The notes under the pieces are model-generated. The model was not told the DNA's origin and made no database searches. It worked only from the letters and a program-made list of their open reading frames with translations. From Fructobacillus durionis (GTDB lineage: Bacteria > Bacillota > Bacilli > Lactobacillales > Lactobacillaceae), in the NCBI RefSeq assembly GCF_900112405.1, contig NZ_FOLI01000001.1:434001-498000 (forward strand): a DNA stretch of 64,000 nucleotides. The letters run 5' to 3'. Positions 51,657 through 60,915 of the stretch are shown here, piece by piece. Position numbers and translations under genes: made by a program. How positions within the stretch are numbered: position 1 is the stretch's first letter; every line of letters begins with the position of its first letter.

Positions 51657-53000
51657 TTAATCTTTAATTTTAATTTGTGCAACGATAGCTAGGAAAACAA
51701 TCCAGATAATTGAAAGGATTGTTGTAAACATCGTTGCCTTGGTGATGAGCATCAGAATAAAGATGAGGCCCAAGAAGATGATGGTCAAGTAATCAGACCA
51801 TGGTGAGAATGGCAACTTAAACATCTTAGTTCCGCTAACATTCCCCTCCTTAACCTGCTTCTTGTAAACCAGGTGTGTGACCATCAAGGCCATGTAGATG
51901 ATCAAGAAGGCGGCGGAAGCAGTTGATGAAATCAAGTTAAAGGCATCCGTTGGGAAGAAGTAGTTCACAACAACTGACAAACCAACAATCAAAGTTGAAA
52001 GGTTGATAGCGGCACGTGGAATGTGGTTGCGGTCCAAACGACCGAAACGGGACTTAGGTCCAGCCAATGAGTAAAGCATCCGGCCAGTCGTAAAGAAGGC
52101 CGAGTTAATGGCGGAAGCAGCGGCCGTCAACACAACGAAGTTGATAATGGCAGCGGCTGATTGAATCCCAATTCCTGAGAAGACCTGCACGAATGGTGAC
52201 TCACCCGCCTTGTAGTTGGTCCAAGGTTGGATAATCATGATGGCTGACAAGGCACCAATGTAGAAGACCAAGATACGAAAGACGATTGAGTTAATCGCAC
52301 GTGGAATGGTCTGCAAAGGATCCTTTGTTTCAGCGGCCGTTACCCCGACGAATTCGACTCCCAAGAAGGAGAAGAAGGCCATCTGGAAGGCAGCCAGCAA
52401 GGTGTTTCCATGGTTGGCAACCAAACCGTGTGACCAAAGTGTTGAGAACTCCGTTGTTCCCATTGAAGTCTTGACGTGACCCAAGGCCAAAATTAAACCT
52501 GTTCCAATCATGGCACAGATGGCGATAATTTTAATCATCGAGAACCAGAATTCTGCTTCCCCAAAAGCCTTCACGGCAATGATATTCACTAGGTACAAAG
52601 CCACTAGGAAAGCTAATTCCCAAGGCCAAGTTGGCATATCTGGGAACCAGTAATGCATGTAGGTTCCAATGGCCGTCAGCTCAGTCATGGCAATGACAAT
52701 CCAGCCAATCCAGTAGGTCCAGCCAAGAACAAAGCCGGCTTTCTTACCAAGGTACTGTGTCATGAAGTCAATAAAGACGGGCTTGGAATCATCTGAAATT
52801 AACAATTCTCCCAAGGCACGCATCATCGCAAAGACAAATAGTCCTGTAATAATGTAAACCAATAGGATGGCAGGACCAGCCTTTGAAATAGAGGAACCAG
52901 CTCCCAAGAAGAGCCCAGTTCCAATCGTCCCACCAAGGGCAATCATGGCCACGTGACGGTGGGATAGTGTTCGGGCAAAGCCCTGTTTTTCATTCGACAT
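51657..53000 (-). CDS. Amino acid permease (AAT/APC family)
   Basis: 447 residues, 12 helices. The start LSHRHVAMIALGGTIGTGLF then LGAGSSISKAGPAI is the APC family consensus, and EFVGVTAAETKDPLQTIPRA the second signature. Close relatives carry GABA, proline or aromatic amino acids; specificity is not evident. AAGGAG precedes the ATG. Divergent from a LysR regulator that probably controls it. Confidence 0.9.
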   Translation of the reverse strand: MSNEKQGFARTLSHRHVAMIALGGTIGTGLFLGAGSSISKAGPAILLVYIITGLFVFAMMRALGELLISDDSKPVFIDFMTQYLGKKAGFVLGWTYWIGWIVIAMTELTAIGTYMHYWFPDMPTWPWELAFLVALYLVNIIAVKAFGEAEFWFSMIKIIAICAMIGTGLILALGHVKTSMGTTEFSTLWSHGLVANHGNTLLAAFQMAFFSFLGVEFVGVTAAETKDPLQTIPRAINSIVFRILVFYIGALSAIMIIQPWTNYKAGESPFVQVFSGIGIQSAAAIINFVVLTAAASAINSAFFTTGRMLYSLAGPKSRFGRLDRNHIPRAAINLSTLIVGLSVVVNYFFPTDAFNLISSTASAAFLIIYMALMVTHLVYKKQVKEGNVSGTKMFKLPFSPWSDYLTIIFLGLIFILMLITKATMFTTILSIIWIVFLAIVAQIKIKD

Positions 53001-53076
53001 ACAAATACTCCTTTGTATTTCCTCTCTAGTAGTTTATACTATGCACATAAACAAGTAAAACTAAACCTTTTCAATT

Positions 53077-53099
53077 TAAAGTGAATTTTACTCACTTTA
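53077..53099. promoter_or_regulatory. Perfect inverted repeat between permease and lysR
   Basis: TAAAGTGA and TCACTTTA around seven bases, in the divergent gap; a T-N11-A type LysR site. Confidence 0.65.
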
Positions 53100-53126
53100 G
53101 ATAATGGACACTTTTGAGGATTAAGT

Positions 53127-54002
53127 ATGAAAACTTTCACCTATCAAATTTTCGCATCGGTTGCTGAGAACGCCTCCTTTAAAAAGGCAGCCAAGGAATT
53201 AAATATCACGCCTTCAGCAGTTTCCCACGCCATTGCCAACATGGAAAATGAATTAGGTCTCCCCCTGCTCATTCGTAACCGGTCTGAAATGGTACTTTCC
53301 CAAGCTGGCAAGGAACTCTTGCCAATGGTTGAGCGACTCCTCAACGAAGACCGTCAGATCCACGCCCGTGCTGCTAAAATTGCTGGCTTAGAAGGTGGTA
53401 GCATCCGTATCGGTGCCTTTTCATCGGTCTGTGTCACCTGGCTACCAACCATTATTCACCGTTTCAAAAAGAAGCACCCCGGTGTTAGCATTAACATCAT
53501 TCAGGGTTCCTTTAAAGAAATCGATCAAGGTGTTTCCCAGGGACGAATCGACATCGGCTTTTCGACTTTCCCGTCATCTGAGAGGCTGGATTCCGTTAAC
53601 CTCATCAACGATGAACTGAAGTGTATTACAGCCAATGACTTTGTCCCTAAAAACGGCCAGTCAATTGGCTTAGCCGACCTCAAAAATCAACACTTCATTC
53701 TCCAGCGTGCCGACTACGATGCCGATACCAAAGTCGCCCTGGATGAATTAGACGTCCAGCCCCAAGCCATCAACTACTCCATCGATGACCAGTCAATCAT
53801 CGCCATGGTCGAAGCGGGAATTGGCTGGGGTATCCTTCCCGACCTGGCTTTAACCCGTCTTTCGGGCGAAGTAAAGGCATATCCCTTCCAAACGCCCTAC
53901 TTCCGTCACCTAACCCTGGTCACCAATCCTTCGGTTGCTGATGATCCGTTAGTACAGGAAATGAAGTCTGAGATTCTTCAGTACATTGCGGAAGAAAAAT
54001 GA
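53127..54002 (+). CDS. LysR family transcriptional regulator
   Basis: 291 residues. HTH at 18-37 (FKKAAKELNITPSAVSHAIA), then the periplasmic-binding-like effector domain from about residue 90 (GSIRIGAFSSVCVTWLPTII). It regulates the divergent amino acid permease in all likelihood; the coinducer would then be an amino acid. Confidence 0.92.
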   Translation: MKTFTYQIFASVAENASFKKAAKELNITPSAVSHAIANMENELGLPLLIRNRSEMVLSQAGKELLPMVERLLNEDRQIHARAAKIAGLEGGSIRIGAFSSVCVTWLPTIIHRFKKKHPGVSINIIQGSFKEIDQGVSQGRIDIGFSTFPSSERLDSVNLINDELKCITANDFVPKNGQSIGLADLKNQHFILQRADYDADTKVALDELDVQPQAINYSIDDQSIIAMVEAGIGWGILPDLALTRLSGEVKAYPFQTPYFRHLTLVTNPSVADDPLVQEMKSEILQYIAEEK

Positions 54003-54006
54003 AAGA

Positions 54007-54046
54007 AAAGTGCCCGAAAGATTCAATCTTTCGAGCACTTTTTTTA
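54007..54046. terminator. Bidirectional terminator between lysR and ykoC
   Basis: AAAGTGC and GCACTTT bracket GAAAGATT/AATCTTTC; T-runs on both strands. Its right end overlaps the ykoC stop codon. Confidence 0.85.
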
Positions 54047-54709
54047 ATACTGTGATAAATATAGGACGATAAAAGTCGAACACATAATCAGGGCAATCCA
54101 GACAAAGCCAAATTTCTGATATGGGTATGACCGATAGCGAGTCCGCACGGCTCCCTCCTGGAAACCGTGTGAAGTCATCGCCATCGCTAACATTTCAGAC
54201 CAACGAATGGCATGAATCAAGGCCTTAAAATAAAGCGTGGGCTGGTACCAATGAACGGCCTGCCCCCGCATGTACGAAGCGGCTTGAATACTTCTAAAAG
54301 TCTGCTTAAAACGCGGAATGAAATTGAGCGCGGCTAGCATCCCATAAATAAAGGTAGCCGATAATTTCAGATTCTCTTCCAATGACTTTAGCAAAACCGA
54401 TGGGCTCACCGCGTTGGTTAACCAGGCCCCCACAAAGATGAAGAGGCCGACACGTGAGCCCATCATGTAGGCCGTGTGTAACCGCTCTGACAAGTTTCCT
54501 ACCGAATAAAGGTAGAAGGACCAGAAAGTAGCCAGCGTCGGTAAGAGCGCAATGAAGAAATAGCGCAGGATACGCTGAATTCGAATCCCCTGAAAGAGCA
54601 GTAAGCCGATAAAGAAAACATACAAAACAACGTTTAAAGTAAAGGACTGTGTTAAGGCAACCTCCAGTGAAATCAGTAGTGATAAGTACAGTCGCTGACT
54701 GGCATTCAT
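54044..54709 (-). CDS. ECF transporter transmembrane component (EcfT, YkoC-like)
   Basis: 221 residues, five to six helices. The signature AASYMRGQAVHWYQPTLYFK (Ala-Arg-Gly coupling motif region) and HAIRWSEMLAMAMTSHGFQE are those of EcfT coupling helices. Dedicated partner of the YkoD ATPase, whose stop it overlaps by four bases. The operon's riboswitch indicates a thiamine precursor, probably HMP. Confidence 0.88.
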   Translation of the reverse strand: MNASQRLYLSLLISLEVALTQSFTLNVVLYVFFIGLLLFQGIRIQRILRYFFIALLPTLATFWSFYLYSVGNLSERLHTAYMMGSRVGLFIFVGAWLTNAVSPSVLLKSLEENLKLSATFIYGMLAALNFIPRFKQTFRSIQAASYMRGQAVHWYQPTLYFKALIHAIRWSEMLAMAMTSHGFQEGAVRTRYRSYPYQKFGFVWIALIMCSTFIVLYLSQY

Positions 54710-56100
54710 TGTACCACCTCCTTCTCTTCAACCAATTGATGCTGTTCTAATTGAAGGTGGCGGTCAATGTAAGGCAGAATTGGCTCAATTTGATGGGACA
54801 CATAGATAACCGTCAAACCGAGGTCCTTCTGACAGTGATGAATCAAAGCTAAGACCTTTTGCACCGACTGCTCATCTAAACCAGCTAGAGGTTCGTCTAA
54901 GAGTAGGACCTTTGGCGCCATGATTAGCATGAGAAGTACCTGCAGTTTCTTCTGCTGACCACCCGAAAGCGTATAAACCGACCGTTTCAATAGATTGCCT
55001 AGCCCTAGTTCATGAAGTTGGCAATTAACACGGTCCCTTGTCCAGTAATTTTCTTCATAAGAATTCGCTAGAACCTGCTCAATTTCCTCTGCAACTGTAA
55101 TGGACAAAAATTGATCCAGCGCTTCTTGAAAGACAAGGCCGACCCGCCGGTAATACTTGGCCGCCTTCCACTTTTTGAGTACTTTACCTTCAAAGTGAAT
55201 ACTCCCCTCGTATTCCTGTAGCTTTGCAAGGGCTTTTAAGAAAGTAGACTTACCAGAACCATTTGGTCCAGTTATCAAGATCACTTCCCCCTCGTGAATA
55301 GCCAACTCCTCTTGAAAGATCAGCAAACGGTGGTCGTTACTAATTCTCAGGAATTCGGCTGTAAACAAGGTTTGGCTATCTTTTGGCTTGGAAAGCGGAT
55401 AATCAATGTCTTGAAGCTCTACCGGCCAATCCTCTTGTGCGACTTTGCTCAGCCGGCCGTTATCAAAGCGGTAAAAGTCGCTCATCTTATCAGCATAACC
55501 AGCCCACTCATGGTCAGCAACCATAACCGCGTAGCCCTCTTTCGAGAGCTTATACAGCAGTTCCTGTAAGTCCTTACGCGACTGCTGATCAACCGAAGCA
55601 AAGGGCTCGTCTAACAAGATGTAGCGTGCGCCCAGCGCCAATACTTCGGCCAGAGCCACCTTCTGCAACTCCCCACCCGAAAGTGCTTGTAAAGAACGGT
55701 TGCGAAAGTCAGACATACCAACCTTCTTTAAGGCCAGTTCAATTCTTCTCTCAATGTCTTTTTCATCAACCTGAATGTTCTCCAAAGCAAAGGCCAACTC
55801 TTCTTCCACAGTTGGCATGGCAAACTGCTCCTTTGGATTTTGAAAAAGCAGTGCTAATTCAGCAGCCCGCTCGTTAGCCGGAATCTCTGTCAGCTTTCTC
55901 CCGTCTAAGCTAACAGAACCAGAAAGCTTTCCACCATACTGCGGATAAAGTCCCGCTAGTGCTTTTAACAAGGTCGACTTACCTGAACCAGATTCTCCCA
56001 TAATCAGGGTCAAAGAACCCGGTTGGATTTCTAAGTCGAGATTGGAAAAGATTGATTCCTTCCGGTAGGAAACGCCTAACTGATTTGCAAGTAAGGCCAT
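54706..56100 (-). CDS. ECF transporter fused double ATPase (YkoD-like)
   Basis: 464 residues with two ABC ATPase domains. The first has Walker A GESGSGKST (35-43) and LSGGELQKVALAE; the second has TGPNGSGKST (about 280) and LSGGQQKKLQVLL. Fused ATPases are typical of the YkoEDC system and CbiO pairs. Drives uptake through YkoC and YkoE. Confidence 0.92.
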   Translation of the reverse strand: MALLANQLGVSYRKESIFSNLDLEIQPGSLTLIMGESGSGKSTLLKALAGLYPQYGGKLSGSVSLDGRKLTEIPANERAAELALLFQNPKEQFAMPTVEEELAFALENIQVDEKDIERRIELALKKVGMSDFRNRSLQALSGGELQKVALAEVLALGARYILLDEPFASVDQQSRKDLQELLYKLSKEGYAVMVADHEWAGYADKMSDFYRFDNGRLSKVAQEDWPVELQDIDYPLSKPKDSQTLFTAEFLRISNDHRLLIFQEELAIHEGEVILITGPNGSGKSTFLKALAKLQEYEGSIHFEGKVLKKWKAAKYYRRVGLVFQEALDQFLSITVAEEIEQVLANSYEENYWTRDRVNCQLHELGLGNLLKRSVYTLSGGQQKKLQVLLMLIMAPKVLLLDEPLAGLDEQSVQKVLALIHHCQKDLGLTVIYVSHQIEPILPYIDRHLQLEQHQLVEEKEVVQ

Positions 56101-56112
56101 AATCCCCTGCTC

Positions 56113-56688
56113 CTATTCTGCTTCGTCAACAGGAGACATAAAGTGTGAACGATCCAAGAGCTTTTCAATCCAGTTAACCAAGACACCACCAAAGAAAAAG
56201 ATGGATAGGTAACGAACGACAAAGAGTGCAGCCATCATTGGAATTGAGTAGTTCACATAGCCTGAATGGTAGAGGTTCCAGATAAAGGTCACCACTGTTC
56301 CAGTCAACGTTGACAACCACAAACCAGTCTTCCAGTTCTTGTAGCCAGTCAATGTAAAGCCAACTTCAGAACCAGCACCTTGAATCAAACCAGAAAGCAA
56401 GGTTGCCACTCCCCAGTAACCACCCATAAACATCTCACCGGCTGCACCAATCATTTCAGCTAGCAATGCCGTTCCAGGCTTTTTCAAAATGTAAGCTGCC
56501 AAAGGCCCGGCCATCATCCACACACCGATGGTGAACGAGCCAGTAAAGGCCTGCAAGCCGACCGCGGCAAAGGCACCAGTTAATACTTGATATACCGGGT
56601 CCATCAAAAAGTAAATGACTGAAAAGATAATTCCAATCATTGCCAATAGGATGGCGTCCCGAAGTGTCCACTTGTTTGTATTTTTCAT
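56113..56688 (-). CDS. ECF substrate-binding membrane component (YkoE), HMP/thiamine
   Basis: 191 residues from the ATG at 56688, set by AGGAGG. Five to six helices, with DPVYQVLTGAFAAVGLQAFT, GGYWGVATLLSGLIQGAGSE and VGFTLTGYKNW as in YkoE. It binds hydroxymethylpyrimidine or thiamine. First gene of ykoE-ykoD-ykoC, with a TPP riboswitch upstream; it feeds ThiD-ThiE. Confidence 0.92.
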   Translation of the reverse strand: MKNTNKWTLRDAILLAMIGIIFSVIYFLMDPVYQVLTGAFAAVGLQAFTGSFTIGVWMMAGPLAAYILKKPGTALLAEMIGAAGEMFMGGYWGVATLLSGLIQGAGSEVGFTLTGYKNWKTGLWLSTLTGTVVTFIWNLYHSGYVNYSIPMMAALFVVRYLSIFFFGGVLVNWIEKLLDRSHFMSPVDEAE

Positions 56689-56731
56689 GCTTTTCCTCCT
56701 TTTTTGAAGGGGAACCATTGATTATCGCAAT

Positions 56732-56774
56732 AAAAAACCGTCTGCATTAGACGGAGTCTAACACAAACGGTTGC
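56732..56774 (-). terminator. TPP-riboswitch terminator before ykoE
   Basis: On the minus strand AACCGT/ACGGTT encloses TTAGAC/GTCTAA around TCC; TTTTTT follows. Confidence 0.88.
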
Positions 56775-56791
56775 TAAATAGCTTTATTGTG

Positions 56792-56868
56792 CGAACTCCC
56801 TACGTCGGTATTAACCGGACAGGTTCAATGGGTGTTATCTCAACCAAAAAGGTACCCCAGTTCTTTAT
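56792..56868 (-). ncRNA. TPP riboswitch upstream of ykoEDC
   Basis: On the minus strand: GGGGTACC, GGTTGAGATAACACCC, ATTGAACCTG, and GACGTAGGGAGTTCG. One base differs from the usual CTGAGA (here TTGAGA). Confidence 0.93.
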
Positions 56869-56934
56869 GCAATTAAATACGAGTATTATACTAACGGTAA
56901 ATCCATATTTATGCAAGCTATTTTATATATTTTT

Positions 56935-57456
56935 TTATAGTGACCGCGCAATAATCAAAATTCCAAAGGCCAATAGGTAGAAGGCAATCATCCAAACCAT
57001 GACTGACGCTGCTAGCATTGGTGAGAAGAGCATCACGAATCCTAAGAAGACTGACAAGCATCCTAAGAAGGTTGTCCAAAAGGCAACTCCCCCACTCAAT
57101 GGACGAACAACACGGGCCATGTAAATTTCAAAGATTGAATCCCAAATAAACCAGATGGCAAAGAGAACACCAATCACTGAGATGCCGGCCATGATGTGAC
57201 CAATAAAGAGAACGGCAATCACAACGTCCAGAATAACGGTGACAATCCACCATCCTGAACTAGCCTTTGCCATCTTTCGATCTGACCAAGCTTCGTAACC
57301 AACAATGAAAGCGTGAAGCAAAGCAAGGAATCCAAACAAGTAGGACAAAGAAACCAAAGTTGATAGTGGCCGACTAAAAATTGCAACGGCCATGACAATA
57401 AACAAGGCTCCAACAGCAATTGACCACCAATTTCGTTCACCATTATACTCTCGCAT
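56935..57456 (-). CDS. HdeD/DUF308 family membrane protein
   Basis: 173 residues with six short helices in three pairs, each pair starting like NWWSIAVGALFIVMAVAIF, GWWIVTVILDVVIAVLFIG and AFWTTFLGCLSVFLGFVML: the DUF308 repeat. In enterobacteria HdeD aids acid resistance; in lactic acid bacteria the role is not known. Single gene. The stop is close to the TPP riboswitch start with no clear terminator between. Confidence 0.85.
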   Translation of the reverse strand: MREYNGERNWWSIAVGALFIVMAVAIFSRPLSTLVSLSYLFGFLALLHAFIVGYEAWSDRKMAKASSGWWIVTVILDVVIAVLFIGHIMAGISVIGVLFAIWFIWDSIFEIYMARVVRPLSGGVAFWTTFLGCLSVFLGFVMLFSPMLAASVMVWMIAFYLLAFGILIIARSL

Positions 57457-57565
57457 TATGTTTCTCCTTTTTTCATTTATTAGCGGTTACCTATAATCAC
57501 TCTAAGTAATCACTTCTCTACAACTCCTATTGTAAGTCTTCTATCTAACTTTGTTAAGCTAAATT

Positions 57566-57593
57566 AAAAAAAGAGACCGAAGTCTCTTTTTTT
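57566..57593. terminator. Terminator after nox
   Basis: AAAGAGAC and GTCTCTTT with T-runs on both strands. Confidence 0.8.
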
Positions 57594-57601
57594 TGTTGAT
57601 A

Positions 57602-58942
57602 TTACTTTGAAGCCTTTGCAACAGCTGCCATTGCAACAGATGATACATAGTTAATTGGTTGACCAAAGTTTGGCTGGAAGAAGAAGTCAGTCATTGACAA
57701 TTGGTCAATGGTCATCTTATTTTCGATAGCCAATGAAACCAAGTTAGCAGCCTGTGAAATGTCATGCTTTGACATGAAGGCACCACCGACGATACGGCCA
57801 GTTCCCTTTTCCCAAGTCAAAGATGCTTGCACTTCAGTTGTGCTCAACATGAAGTCAGGACGGTAGTCTTCTGAAATCGTTACGGATTCTGCATCAACAC
57901 CCTTCATTGCTGCTGATTCCTTAGTCAAACCAGTTGCAGCATAAGCCAAGTCGTACAATTCAACGGCTGAAGTTGCTTGTGTTCCTTGGTAAGCCACTGA
58001 TTTGTTTTCGATGTTCTTACCAACCAAGATTCCCTGACGAACAGCGTTCGTTGCCAAAGGAATGTAGTCGTACTTTTCAGTTGGGTTGTAGAAGACCGTT
58101 GCTGCATCACCGGCAGCAAATACATCAGGAACAGAAGTTTCCATGTATTCGTTCGTTTCGATGGCACCGTTCTTCAACATATCAACTTGTCCCTTGAAGA
58201 GACCAGTGTTTGGCAAGAAACCAATTCCCAAGATAGCGATGTCAGCTTCATAGGTTCCCTTATCAGTGGTTACCTTCACGCCGTTTTCAGTATCTTCAAA
58301 TGATGAAACCATTTGGTTCAATTCAAGTTCAACGCCGTGCTTTTTGTATTCTTCTTGGAAACGTGATGAAAAGTCTTCTGAAGTATTCTTAGCCAAGACA
58401 CGGTCCAAACCATCAATCAAAGTTACCTTCTTACCAGTAACTGACAACTGTTCAGCCAATTCAGCACCGATATAACCGGCACCGATAACAATGGCAGACT
58501 TAATGTCTGAAGTAGCTTCCTTCAATTCGTTGGCGTTGTCCCAGTTCTTTGAGTCAAAGACCTTATCTGAGTAAATACCAGGCAAGTTTGGCTTGATAGC
58601 CTTTGAACCAGTAGTAATCACGATCTTATCGTAATCAGCAGCTGTTTCCTTACCAGATGCAAGGTCCTTATAAACCAAGTGCTTAGCAGCCAAATCGGCT
58701 TCCGTCACTTCAGTTCCCATGTGCATGGTAATACCCTGTTCAGTCAATGATTCAGGTGATTCGTAGAACATCTTACTTGGTGAAGAAACATGGTCTCCAA
58801 TCCACAAGGCAATCCCACAGGACAAAAATGAAACTGTGTGATTTTTTTCGAAAACATCGATCTGTGCGTCAGGATGTTCTGCCTTCGTCTGCTTAGCGGC
58901 GAAAACGCCGGCGTGGGTGGCTCCAATAACTGCTACTTTCAT
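57602..58942 (-). CDS. nox: NADH oxidase, H2O-forming, FAD-dependent
   Basis: 446 residues. FAD site MKVAVIGATHAGVFAAKQ, redox-active Cys42 in FLSCGIAL (cysteine sulfenic acid type), NAD site VIGAGYIGAELAEQL (about 152-166), and C-terminal dimer domain with DFFFQPNFGQP. Reduces O2 to water, regenerating NAD+ for heterofermentation. Coenzyme A disulfide reductases share the fold, but the neighbours offer no support for that role. Confidence 0.93.
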   Translation of the reverse strand: MKVAVIGATHAGVFAAKQTKAEHPDAQIDVFEKNHTVSFLSCGIALWIGDHVSSPSKMFYESPESLTEQGITMHMGTEVTEADLAAKHLVYKDLASGKETAADYDKIVITTGSKAIKPNLPGIYSDKVFDSKNWDNANELKEATSDIKSAIVIGAGYIGAELAEQLSVTGKKVTLIDGLDRVLAKNTSEDFSSRFQEEYKKHGVELELNQMVSSFEDTENGVKVTTDKGTYEADIAILGIGFLPNTGLFKGQVDMLKNGAIETNEYMETSVPDVFAAGDAATVFYNPTEKYDYIPLATNAVRQGILVGKNIENKSVAYQGTQATSAVELYDLAYAATGLTKESAAMKGVDAESVTISEDYRPDFMLSTTEVQASLTWEKGTGRIVGGAFMSKHDISQAANLVSLAIENKMTIDQLSMTDFFFQPNFGQPINYVSSVAMAAVAKASK

Positions 58943-59053
58943 GAATAACTCCTTAAGTTGCTCACTTACTTTTCTAATTGTTGAATTTATTGTACTTTTT
59001 TTAATTTAATTTGTCAAGAATTTCACTAACATTTCACATATGAAAAATTGCAA

Positions 59054-59083
59054 CAAAAAAGCACCCTCACGGGTGCTTTAAAG
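59054..59083 (-). terminator. Intrinsic terminator after hup
   Basis: On the minus strand AAAGCACCC pairs with GGGTGCTTT around GTGA, followed by T residues. Confidence 0.88.
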
Positions 59084-59087
59084 TTTA

Positions 59088-59363
59088 TTACTTAACAGCT
59101 TCCTTCAATGCCTTACCAGGCTTGAATGCAGGAACCTTTGATGCAGGAATTTGGATTTCTTCCTTAGTTTGTGGGTTACGTCCCTTACGGGCTGCACGTT
59201 CACGAACTTCGAAGTTACCAAAGCCAATCAATTGAACCTTTTCGCCCTTCTTCAAGGCGTCTTCGATTGATGACAATACGGCTGCAACAGCCTTGTCAGC
59301 ATCCTTCTTTGTTAAACCAGTCTTCATTGCGACTGAATCGATCAATTCTTGCTTGTTTGCCAT
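59088..59363 (-). CDS. hup: DNA-binding protein HU
   Basis: 91 residues, the standard length. [20 protein letters not shown] at the start, and the DNA-intercalating arm with [20 protein letters not shown] then [12 protein letters not shown]. Nucleoid protein. AAGGAG before the ATG. It closes the cmk-rpsA-der-hup cluster. Confidence 0.97.
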   Translation of the reverse strand: MANKQELIDSVAMKTGLTKKDADKAVAAVLSSIEDALKKGEKVQLIGFGNFEVRERAARKGRNPQTKEEIQIPASKVPAFKPGKALKEAVK

Positions 59364-59543
59364 TCCTAATCTCCTTGCAAATCTTAATTTAGAATACCCG
59401 CTGGCGATATACTCGTAGTTCGGGTGGGAACGCTACCGTAGCAACTTCCATAAGACAAGCTTAGCACAACTAAATTAAAATGTGTAGCCAAATGCCCTAT
59501 TTTTAACACTTGAAACGTTAATTTAATAGGCTTTGCAGCCTTT
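59364..59543 (-). other. Leader region of hup
   Basis: It holds GCTACGGTAGC and ACCCGAAC...GCGGGT hairpin-like repeats 30-90 bases before the hup ATG, and a weak AGGCT-GCAA-AGCCT terminator of der near 59526-59543. No named RNA motif recognised. Confidence 0.35.
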
Positions 59544-60854
59544 TTACTTACGTTGACGAATAATTAACTTAATTGGGGTTCCTGAGAAGTCAAAAGCAGA
59601 TCGAATTTGATTTTCTAGGAATCGCTGATATGAGAAGTGCATCAGCTCAACATCGTTAACAAAAACAACAAAAGTTGGTGGTGCCACTGCAACCTGCGTT
59701 GCGTAATAAACACGCAAACGACGGCCGTTATCAGTTGGCGCTGGGTTCGTTGCCAAAGCATCCATCAAGACATCGTTCAACATTGATGATGAAATACGCT
59801 TCTGATGGTTCTCGTTAACCGAGAGAATCAAATCTGGCAAACGGTCCAAACGCTGCTTTGTCTTTGCTGAAACAAAGACGATTGGTGCATAATCCAAGAA
59901 CTTGAAACGATCACGAATCATGTTCTCAAAGTCCTGCATGGTATGCGTATCCTTTTCGATGGCATCCCACTTGTTAACAACGATGACCAAGGCCTTACCA
60001 GCATCGTGGGCATAGCCTGCAACGTGTGTATCTTGGTCACGGATACCCGTTTCGGCATCCAAAACCATCAAGACCACTTCAGAGTCATCGATGGCCTTCA
60101 TGGCACGCATAACAGAATACTTTTCCGTATTCTCATAGACCTTACCACGCTTACGAATTCCGGCCGTATCAACCATCACGAACTCGTCCCCTTCTGGGGT
60201 CATAAAACGCGTATCAATGGCGTCACGGGTTGTTCCTTCAATGTTTGACACAATCATTCGGTCTTCGCCTAAGATTGCGTTAACAATTGAAGACTTACCA
60301 ACGTTTGGACGTCCGATAATTGAGAAACGGACGGCTTCATCATCTTGCACGGCGGCTTCGTCTGGGAAGTGCTTAACCACTTGATCCAAGACGTCACCCA
60401 ATCCGATTCCGTGGGAACCAGAAACTGGGTAAGGATCGCCTAATCCAAGGGAGTAGAAGTCATAAATATCTGAACGCATTTCAGGGTTATCAACCTTGTT
60501 AACTGCTAAGACAACGGGCTTATCCGTTCCATAAAGCAAGTTAGCAACGGCCTGGTCATCGGCTGTTAAGCCTTCACGACCAGAAACCACCATGATAATC
60601 ACGTCGGCTTCATCAATGGCCACTTCAACCTGGCCACGAATTTCAGTTAGAAATGGCGCGTTCCCCATTTCCAAACCTCCGGTATCAATTACACGGAAGT
60701 CGTAGTTCAACCATTCTGCACGAGCGTACAAACGGTCACGAGTAACGCCGGGCATATCTTCAACGATAGCCATGCGTTCCCCAACAATTCGATTAAAGAG
60801 CGTTGACTTACCGACGTTTGGTCGGCCGACAACAGCTACAATTGGTGCTGCCAT
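59544..60854 (-). CDS. der: Ribosome biogenesis GTPase Der (EngA)
   Basis: 436 residues, with two GTPase domains in tandem: [12 protein letters not shown] (10-21) with DTGGLE, and [12 protein letters not shown] (about 183-194) with [12 protein letters not shown]-terminal KH-like domain follows ([20 protein letters not shown]). Acts in 50S maturation. AAGGAG before the ATG. Confidence 0.97.
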   Translation of the reverse strand: MAAPIVAVVGRPNVGKSTLFNRIVGERMAIVEDMPGVTRDRLYARAEWLNYDFRVIDTGGLEMGNAPFLTEIRGQVEVAIDEADVIIMVVSGREGLTADDQAVANLLYGTDKPVVLAVNKVDNPEMRSDIYDFYSLGLGDPYPVSGSHGIGLGDVLDQVVKHFPDEAAVQDDEAVRFSIIGRPNVGKSSIVNAILGEDRMIVSNIEGTTRDAIDTRFMTPEGDEFVMVDTAGIRKRGKVYENTEKYSVMRAMKAIDDSEVVLMVLDAETGIRDQDTHVAGYAHDAGKALVIVVNKWDAIEKDTHTMQDFENMIRDRFKFLDYAPIVFVSAKTKQRLDRLPDLILSVNENHQKRISSSMLNDVLMDALATNPAPTDNGRRLRVYYATQVAVAPPTFVVFVNDVELMHFSYQRFLENQIRSAFDFSGTPIKLIIRQRK

Positions 60855-60878
60855 AATCTGCTCCTTTCTTTTTAAATA

Positions 60879-60910
60879 TAAAAAAAGACTGGCAAGCCAG
60901 CCTTTTTATG
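60879..60910 (-). terminator. Intrinsic terminator after rpsA
   Basis: On the minus strand AAAGGCTGGC pairs with GCCAGTCTTT around TT, followed by T residues. Confidence 0.82.
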
Positions 60911-60915
60911 TCATC

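Noticed and set aside
54306-54731. 141-codon minus-strand ORF overlapping ykoC
   Set aside because: Out-of-frame shadow of ykoC; its protein shows no membrane pattern or domain, whereas ykoC has clear EcfT motifs.
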